This document shows positions 57,471 through 64,000 of a stretch of 64,000 nt of DNA, piece by piece (the first letter of the stretch is position 1; every line of letters begins with the position of its first letter). The position numbers were made by a program, and so were the translations under genes. The notes beneath the pieces are model-generated. The model saw only the letters and a list, made by a program, of their open reading frames with translations. It did not search any database and was not told where the DNA came from. Origin of the DNA: Antedon mediterranea (Eukaryota; Echinodermata; Crinoidea; Comatulida; Antedonidae). Location of the stretch: contig NC_092678.1 in the NCBI RefSeq assembly GCF_964355755.1, positions 14,606,922 through 14,670,921 of the forward strand. Direction: 5' to 3'.

Positions 57471-57758
57471 TGTTCCCTATTTATATCTTAAGAAGATATA
57501 AAAGATTTTATAAGAAATGTTCTGATTTAAATCTGTAAATTTTAACTCTACGCGCGGTAGAAGTAATTTCCTGGTTCACGGTAAAGTGTGTCAATAACAT
57601 TGCAAGTTCCCTGCATAGTTGGTTTCAACCAGGGAGTTGTAAAACAAATTTCTAATGGTCTAATGAAAGATGAGGGCGTATCAATTTGATCTCTGGTGCG
57701 CGTGCGCCGAGAATGTTAAAGAGTCGCTATCCAATCGAGTTTGAACAATACGATGAAA

Positions 57759-57830
57759 GCCCCAGTGGTCTAATGGTTAGGGTATCTGCATATCAAGCAG
57801 GCGGTCCGAGTTCGAGTCTCGGTTGGGGCG
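57759..57830 (+). tRNA. tRNA-like head of a SINE, intact cloverleaf, anticodon AUC
   Basis: Acceptor GCCCCAG/TTGGGGC (one G-T wobble), a standard D-arm (gtctaatggttaggg), anticodon stem TCTGC/GCAGG with loop ATATCAA, and T-arm CCGAG-TTCGAGT-CTCGG. All helices pair. The anticodon would be AUC (Asp, codon GAU), unusual since Asp tRNAs normally carry GUC. A TTTTT follows at 57833. The same downstream body follows at the other copies, so this is a SINE head rather than a free tRNA gene, though transcription by Pol III is plausible. Confidence 0.6.
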
Positions 57831-57958
57831 ACTTTTTCTCATTCTCACAGATTTCCTCATCTTTATCGTTTCAAATTAATTAACTAAATTACAGTATATC
57901 ACCGGGCGGTTTAGAATTAACGTTCATTGCCTAATGTGTTTATATATATAAAAGTATC
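57759..57958 (+). mobile_element. tRNA-derived SINE, most complete copy
   Basis: tRNA-like head, body 'ttctcattctcacagatttc', 'ctcatctttatcgtttcaaa', then 'accgggcggtttagaatta' and a short (ta)n tail at 57942-57949. Related copies: 30144-30372 (two), 30518-30700, 42785-42858. Confidence 0.85.
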
Positions 57959-58034
57959 TTTTCGGAGATCCCGCCTCGTGAATAAAAATACTGAAAGATG
58001 AGGGCGTATCAATTTGATCTCTGGTGCGTGTGCG

Positions 58035-59182
58035 TACAACTGAGGAAATCGTATACAATAGCCTATTGTTTCAGATAAACTATTTGGATCTGCAATTTAG
58101 TAAGAATTTTTTCCTATGTCTACAAGTAGAGACTAACTCGTTCTTACGGTTTAGTGAGCATAGCTCTGGTTGACGTATAATAATATACTTTTCATATATA
58201 CATAAATTACATCTTTTGTTATTATTTGAGTAAGGTTTGCATTTATTTATAATTTTCCATTTAATTGAGTAATTTGTTTTAGAGTCTTTAATTGTCCATT
58301 ATATTTACTGAGTTCAGTTGCGTTTATTAGTTTTTCGTTCCGGAATGAAGACGTATTGTTTCTGTATCTGGTTTTAAACTGGTTTTCAGTTAGTCCGACA
58401 TATGTTTCTTCTTTTGATGAATCTTCTCTCTTTACTGTAGCTTGGTAAACTACACCTTTTGTTAGGCAGTTACCTGGGAGCGGGCATTCACTGGGATTGC
58501 GGCAGTTACATCCATTTGTTTTCGCGTTGATTTCAGTAGACTTTTCTTTGGCTATCACATATTTGTTGTGTGCGTTAATTACTTTTTCTACGCTGGGCAT
58601 GCAACTGTAGCTTAGTTTCAAGGTATTTCTGATATAATGTGATAATATTTTTCTGAGCTTGTTGCCGGCAGGAAAACAATCTTCTACTATAGCTAAAAAC
58701 GTGTGGCCGATGTTGGTTGCTACGTTTTTGCTGAATGGTGGGTTAAACCAAATTATGTTTCTGGGACGTGATTTTTTGGGCGTCTGCTGTTCAGCATTGA
58801 ACTCAAGTTGATGATTGTATCCGCTTTTTTTGAGGGCTTCCTGGTATAGGGGTGCAGATGCATGAAATGTATCTTTGTCTGATGAGATGTCAGAAAGGCG
58901 TCTATTTATAGCAAGTGGGATGTTGCAGATAATAGATGGAGGATGGTTGCTGTCATGGTGCACGTAGGCTGGTTTGTTATTAGGCTTAGTGAAAGGTCGG
59001 GAGATCATCCCTGTCCTTAGGTCGAACGTTACATCCAAATAATTGACTATTTTCTTGTTAGCATCAATCGTTAGCTTGAGGTTGTTCTCCTGGAAAACCT
59101 TACAAATATCTTTCTTGATTAGCTCAATCGTTTTGGCTGATTCGGTCAGGTGGTCCGAGTTCGAGATCAAAATTTGAACATC
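58035..59182 (-). pseudogene. Penelope-like element: RT C-terminus and GIY-YIG nuclease
   Basis: The open frame at 59170-58247 (307 codons) begins near the end of the reverse transcriptase (KLTIDANKKIVNYLDVTFDL, SNHPPSIICNIPLAINRRLS), passes the linker (PRNIIWFNPPFSKNVATNIG), a Cys-rich part (CNCRNPSECPLPGNCL) and the GIY-YIG domain (GVVYQATV; TYVGLTENQFKTRYRN). The end after NGKL is frame-shifted or mutated relative to family C-termini. The catalytic RT core is missing: the copy is cut at about 59182, where the next repeat starts. Closely similar to 38556-39282. Confidence 0.88.
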
Positions 59183-59204
59183 ACACCTCTGTCACTCATC
59201 CCGA

Positions 59205-61250
59205 TGATATGCAAATGAGCCAAAAAAAACAAATTAGGTGAAATTACAGGGTTACCATGTCTCAAAAACTACAAGTCCGAGAGAGTTGATTTCTTTAGTG
59301 ATTTATTCAAAATGTATATATTTATATTTGCTCTAATGAAACATTTTACAAAAAAAATGACCGGAAGTACAACATTTGACCCTCGACCCCATTTCTCAAT
59401 GTTTGCATAAATAATGTGACTAAAATGTCTGTAGAGACTTTATTTTGCCGTCAAATGACCCCGATATAGGTTCCCACTAGCCAGTAGAGGACCACTTTAT
59501 AATTCCCAAAATCACACCTTTGTCACACACCTCGAAATTATGCAAATTAGTACAAGTTAAAATCACATTTTTGTTACACACCTCGAAAGTATGCAAATTA
59601 GTAGTACAAATTACATAAAATATGCAAATAAGGGGGTAAAATTATAATCTTTCTAAACAACTATTATTGCTAGAGAGTTGATTTTTTCAAGGTTTATTCA
59701 CAATGTACATATTTATATTCGCTCTAATGAAACATTTTACCCAAACATTATCAGAAGTATGAAATTTGACCCTCAACCTTATTTCTCAATATTTGCATAT
59801 AATGCAACTAAAATGTCTGTACACACTTTGTTTTGGCCTCAAATTACTAGGATACAGGTTTTCTATAATTTATATAAGATATGGCAATTCACTGAAATTT
59901 GCATATTTCATATAACTTTTACTACTAATTTGCATATTTTCGAGGTGCTTGAATGTTGTAATTACTATACGGTCCTATACTGGCTATATAAAACATGTAT
60001 CCAAGTCATTTGAGGCCAAAACAAGGTCTGTACATACATTTTAGTTGCATTATGCAAAGAAATAGGGTCGAGGGTCAAATGTCATACTCATACTCATAAT
60101 TTTGGGGGTAAAATGTTTCATTAGAGTGAATAAAAATATGTACATTCTGAATAAGGCCTTGGAAAAATCAACTCTCTAGCATTATTGGTTTTCGAGATAT
60201 GGGAAGACTGTAATGTCAGTCCCTTATTTGCATATTTCATGTAATTTGTACTACTAATTAAGATAATTTCGAGATGCGTGACAAAGGCGTGATTTTAGGA
60301 ATTTTAAAAGCGGTCCTATACTGACGATAGGAAAACTTTATCCGAGTCATTTGAGTCCAAAACAAAGTCTCTACAGACATTTTAGTAGCATTATGTATGC
60401 AAACATTGATAAATGGGGTCGAGGGTCAATTTTTGTATTTCCGGTAATTTTTTTGTAAAATGTTTTATTAGAGCAAATATAAATAATTATGTACATTCTG
60501 AACAAGTTTTTAGGAAAAATCAACTCTCTAGCCTTAGTGGTTTTCGATATATAGGAACCTGCAATTTCACCTCCTAATTTGCATATTTCAAGTAATTTGT
60601 ACTAATAATTTGTATACTTTGGAGGTTAATGATACAGGTGTGAGATTGAGATTTACTTAACAATTCTATGTTGACTATTGGAAACTTGTATCCGAGTCAT
60701 TTGAGGGCAGAACAAAGTCTCTACAGACATTTTAGTTTGATTATATATGCAATATTAAGAAATTGAATCAATGTTCAAATTTCATACTTCCGGTCATTTT
60801 TATGTAAAATTTTTCATTGGAGCAAATAGAAATAAGAAAAAATCAACTCTCTAGCATAGTGGTTTTCGAGATGTAGGACAACTGTAATTTTCCCCCTTAT
60901 TTGCATATTTTATTTAACTTTTACTACTAATTTGCATATTTTTGAAGTGTGTGAAAAAGGTGTGATTTTGGAAAATACAAATTGGTCCTATGCTGACTAT
61001 TAGGAACCTATATCGGTGTCATTTGATGTCAAAATAAAGTCTCTACAGACATTTTAGTGACATTGTGTATGCAAACATTGAGAAATGGGATCGAGGGTCA
61101 AATGTTGTACTTCCAGTTATGTTTTCGTAAAATGTATTATTTTTAGAGCAAATATAAATATATACATTTTGAATAAATCTGTGAAAAAATAAACTCTCTT
61201 GGACTAGTAGTTTTAGAGATATGATAACCCTGTAATTTCACCCTAATTCA
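59205..61250. mobile_element. Foldback element 2: inverted arrays of ~350-bp units, unequal arms
   Basis: The left arm (59205-59870) holds about 2 units and the right arm (59890-61250) about 4, in opposite orientation. The marker 'ggtcgagggtcaaat' lies (reverse) near 59388 and 59769 and (forward) near 60064, 60417, 60770 and 61090. Other shared words: 'aaatcaactctctagc', 'agtctctacagacatttta', 'gcatatttcatgtaatttgt'. Outer ends are inverse: 'aggtgaaattacagggtta' and 'taaccctgtaatttcaccct'. No ORF with motifs. Confidence 0.8.
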
Positions 61251-61329
61251 CCTAAGCAGAGGTTTGTTTCTAATTATAAAAACAATTATACATTAACAGG
61301 GCCATATACATCGCTGCAGTCCCTTGCTA

Positions 61330-61432
61330 ATGTTAGTTTTTACCGACCAACCGACAGACCGACCAACCGGACAACCGATCGATATTGTGAGGTGTAGAGT
61401 CGCGTTGCACGCGAGTAAAAACTATTTTCTGG
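61330..61432. repeat. Hairpin-forming repeat end with 'ccgaccaa' units
   Basis: 'gttagtttttaccgaccaac', several ccgac/accgg units, then 'gtcgcgttgcacgcgagtaa'. 'agtttttac' and 'gtaaaaact' are inverse. Possibly the end of another unclassified transposon. Confidence 0.4.
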
Positions 61433-61491
61433 ATCAATAACGACTAATTATTATATATTTATTAATAATTGATTTTATACTTTGTTTATAG

Positions 61492-61576
61492 CAAAACAAT
61501 ACAGCAGTATATGTTTTAGAAAATAATACGCTGATGGACCAAACAGAAAAAATCAGAATATTAGAGTATTTTGACA
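61492..61576 (+). CDS. Divergent ankyrin-like exon D
   Basis: 85 bp between 'tatag' and 'gtaagt', the only consensus-quality donor among these exons: QNNTAVYVLENNTLMDQTEK then IRILEYFD plus one base. The first half aligns with GNTPLHEY and the second with LEVVKYL of type C. It starts in phase 0 like the others but ends in phase 1, so it may lead out of the repeat region towards a different domain beyond the window or in unrecognised sequence. Confidence 0.5.
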
Positions 61577-61599
61577 GTAAGTTAATACAAAGTTTATTT

Positions 61600-61603
61600 G
61601 ATT

Positions 61604-61646
<43 letters not shown>

Positions 61647-61655
61647 TTAATAATT
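61600..61655. repeat. (TTTA)n microsatellite
   Basis: About 12 TTTA units right after exon D. From there to about 62030 I see only a decayed, LINE 3' end-like stretch ('cataaacaatacaaagaaga'). Confidence 0.9.
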
Positions 61656-62216
61656 TATTAATTTTCTGTCATAAACAATACAAAGAAGACAGAGCAATTA
61701 TAAAAGGGGGCAAGGAAAGACCAAACATATGCTAAACACTTATGCTAGTTGGTCAACCCAGAACATACAGAGCACAGAAATAAATAAATAATATAAGGTT
61801 CTGCAATTAAAGCACCTACAAGAAAGCAACCAACTACACACATTTTCAATATCAAAATTATTTAAAAAGTAAATATTAAGATAATTTAATAATTTGACCG
61901 TTCGTTGGTGGCGTTTAAATGTCCAAGTGCTTTTAAAAAACCTACGATTAATAATCAGTTTTTTAAAATACTTTGAATTTAAGTTCGATATTAGAAACAT
62001 AATGGAGTAAGCCGTTGTGTCTTCTGAGTATACTTCTGCCTAAATCGTTTTAATTAGATACCTTTGATAGTACTTTGAGTTGTAAATCTACGTAGCCCAT
62101 ATTCAACAACAGTTTGATCAAACAGCCAAAAAAACGGTGAAGGGAAGTCATCGATTGGTGAAACAATTGTTTACACGAGCAACCTATAGCAACAAAAGAT
62201 TAGAGCCTAGCTTTAC

Positions 62217-63444
62217 TTGTGTACGGACGCTTCACGCTCTAGTAAATTTTCTATGTCTTTGAAACCGCTTGTTGCGATAGAGACAGCAAAACAACCTAGG
62301 TATTTGTCAAAGACGATGACATTCGGAGCAAAAGAATGTAAAAAAGAAGACATATATTTTGCATTGAGAGACGTAATCAATTTTGATAACCTAATTGGTA
62401 CTCAAAAAGTGAAAAACCTTTGAAGGATCTATATAAATGATCACGGAGAAAGAGTCAAAGTAATAACTTCTGGGCTCAACATAAAGAAAAGCAAGTACGT
62501 TTTATGATTTAAACCCATACATCAACGCAGATGAGAACTTGATAAGAGTTCTAGTGAAAGACTTTACTTTATCAGTCAGAAATGAGGAGATAACTAACGC
62601 CTTAAAAAAAATTAGGATGTAAGATCATTGGAGAGACACAACTAATTAAATTCAGAATACAAGGAAAACTATCCCGTTTCCTGAACAGGGATCGTGCTAT
62701 ATTCGTAGAGCGCTTCCAAGGAAGCTTTGCAAGATTCATTAAAGTGAATAATTTCAGTGCTAGGCTCTTTCACAAAGACCAGACATTCGAAATTACATGT
62801 TTCAAATGCGGTCTAACTGGGCATAAAATCAATGAATGCCCGAAAAAGATGGACAGTATAATCTGTCACAAATGCAATATGTCAGGCAACTTTGCAAAAA
62901 ATTGTAAAAGTGATGTATATGTAAGCCTACCACACAAAGTCGTTATGAACTCTACAAATACATTACCAAAGCTTACAACGAATATAACTGAGTGGATTAA
63001 TAATGAGGAAGAATACCCGCACGAAGCAATGAAAATAGAAGTAGGAATGGAAGAGGAAGAGCAAGTCGAAGTGGACATAGAAGAGGAAGATGAAGAAGAG
63101 GAAGAAAAGTTATTAGACATCATTGAAGAAGAGAATAAACAAGATAAGCAACAAGCAACGTCATAGTAGTTCTAGAAAAACTACTTAACAAACCAGTTAT
63201 GCCAACAAATAAGCCCGAATTGATAAAATTAGATGTAAAGGTTCAGCAAATTATGAAGGAAGCCATAGACAGAGTGAAAACGATAAATCAGAAAGATAAT
63301 GAAAAAAGGCAACCACAAGACCAAAAGAATGAAAAGAAGAAGCAAAGAAAACGAGATAAAAAAAAAGCAAGCAATGTTGAGCAGACAAATAAAGCTGTTG
63401 AGAGAGCAAGTAGTATAAGCAAGGGTATGAGACCAATTACATAA
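62217..63444 (+). pseudogene. LINE ORF1 protein (RNA-binding, zinc knuckles)
   Basis: It likely packages the element RNA. Parts in order: MCTDASRSSKF with AIETAKQPRYLSK; after frame breaks ENLIRVLVKDFTLSVRNEEI (62535) and KLSRFLNRDRAIFVERFQGS; from 62744 an open frame with two knuckles, CFKCGLTGHKINEC (C-x2-C-x4-H-x4-C, complete) and CHKCNMSGNFAKNC, where the His is Asn. An acidic tail (VDIEEEDEEEEEK) ends at 63166. A lysine-rich stretch follows (63199-63444, EKKKQRKRDKKKASN). At least three frame breaks. Confidence 0.82.
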
Positions 63445-63661
63445 TATGTATTTCGCAACTACTAGCAAAACAGATGCCTCTAATACCAAAGCGATAGTTG
63501 CTAGAGAGCAGTTTGCATCCAGCAAATGGAAAAGCTTACTGGAAGTGGTGAAAACAATTTTGAAAAGAGAGATAGAACATCTGATTCAGTAAGTTAAATT
63601 AATTGTTCTTGCTTCAACTGTCAACTCAGTAAATTTAATATAATTATTACTACATACTACA

Positions 63662-64000
63662 GATGTTCACGAGATAGTAGAGGAACAAAATAAATACTAT
63701 GAACATCTGTATTCAAAAAAAGTTCTAACAGAAAATGAAATAAATAACTATTTACAAAATACTACAGTTAAAAAACTCTCTGAGAAAGTTAAAATAGAAT
63801 GTGAAGGAATATTAACAGAAGTAGAACTAAAAAAAGCAATATCTAACATGAAGTTGAATAAAAGTCCGGGTTCTGATGGACTAAGTTTCGAATTCTATTG
63901 TCATTTTTGGGAATATCTAAAAGATATTTTGTGTAATTCTTTAAATTACAGTTATAACAATAATAGTTTAAGTAACTCACAGAGGTTAGGTGAAATGAAT
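63662..64000 (+). pseudogene. LINE reverse transcriptase start (L1/Tx1-like), cut by the window end
   Basis: 113 codons open without an ATG: DVHEIVEEQNKYYEHLYSKK, then GILTEVELKKAISNMKLNKS, and PGSDGLSFEFYCHFWEYLKD, the first conserved RT motif (SPGSDGL). The endonuclease that should precede it is absent. The frame is still open at 64000. Confidence 0.83.

Larger units (their letters stand above)
57664..58035. repeat. Direct repeat flanking the SINE (57664-57708 and 57990-58035)
   Basis: 'tgaaagatgagggcgtatca' and 'atttgatctctggtgcg' occur on both sides of the tRNA-like SINE, about 325 bp apart. At about 45 bp this is long for a target duplication. Confidence 0.75.
62100..64000 (+). mobile_element. 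L1/Tx1-like LINE, 5' part, runs off the window
   Basis: ORF1 with zinc knuckles (62217 to about 63590, broken) is followed almost at once by the reverse transcriptase start (63662 to the window end). The ~700-bp endonuclease expected between them is missing, so the copy has an internal deletion. The clade agrees with the element at 971-3090. Confidence 0.82.

Noticed and set aside
57759-57830. A functional tRNA-Asp gene
   Set aside because: The cloverleaf is good, but the same body and tail follow it as in the partial SINE copies at 30.1-30.7 and 42.8 kb, and the AUC anticodon is unusual; I call it a SINE head.
63593-63661. A GT...AG stretch between LINE ORF1 and RT that looks like a short intron
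   Set aside because: Joining at these sites does not put the RT frame (63662) in register with the upstream frame; a deletion of the endonuclease explains the layout better.

Overview
This is an AT-rich, repeat-dominated stretch of animal nuclear DNA with split genes. Frequent 'taggcctaggcct' words, tRNA-derived SINEs, Penelope-like elements with GIY-YIG domains, L2/CR1 LINEs and a PIF/Harbinger element suggest a marine invertebrate, probably an echinoderm. That assignment is an inference; nothing here fixes the species.

The most plausible host gene is an ankyrin-repeat gene on the + strand, spread over about 57 kb (4.5 to 61.6 kb). Each recognisable exon encodes one ankyrin repeat, starts after an AG, ends before a GT and is in phase 0 at both ends. 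There are three types: A (111 bp, begins EGxNALH; 4556, 31536, 31950, 37537, 43771), B (105 bp, begins NGYTPI; 31136, 37183, 43435) and C (105 bp, begins D/GGNTPLH; 48493, 49903). Decayed C copies lie at 34880, 49525 and 53041, and a divergent exon D lies at 61492. The introns are homologous from unit to unit, so whole exon-plus-intron modules were duplicated. Because every exon is 0-0, duplication or loss keeps the reading frame.

Nearly everything else is mobile DNA. 0-4.4 kb: a LINE with an L1/Tx1-like LINE nested inside it (13-bp target duplication), plus two LINE 3' ends. 5.4-10.9 kb: a 5.4-kb foldback structure whose arms are inverted arrays of ~370-bp units. 10.9-13.8 kb: a SINE and a minus-strand CR1-type LINE with a PHD finger. 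15.05-18.65 kb: a complete but dead Harbinger transposon. 19.3-26.8 kb: LINE pieces, one carrying a 2A-like motif, interrupted by a 5.3-kb TIR transposon with a five-exon minus-strand transposase-like gene. 28-30.1 kb: a 113-bp satellite. 30.1-30.7 kb: head-to-head SINEs with (TA)n tails. 32.2-34 kb: a pogo-like element. 38.5-43.2 kb: a cluster of Penelope-like pieces, an L2 LINE and (TA)n tracts inserted into one ankyrin module; two pieces carry hammerhead ribozyme folds. 45.2-46.5 kb: the 3' part of an unrecognised four-exon gene. 50-57 kb: pogo-related non-autonomous copies. 54.3-59.2 kb: more Penelope-like pieces and a tRNA-like SINE. 59.2-61.3 kb: a second foldback array. 62.2-64 kb: an L1/Tx1-like element that runs off the window.

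Almost every mobile-element gene has stops or frameshifts. The longest intact reading frame is the L2 reverse transcriptase at 40228-42264. I found no rRNA genes, no CRISPR array, and no tRNA I would call functional.
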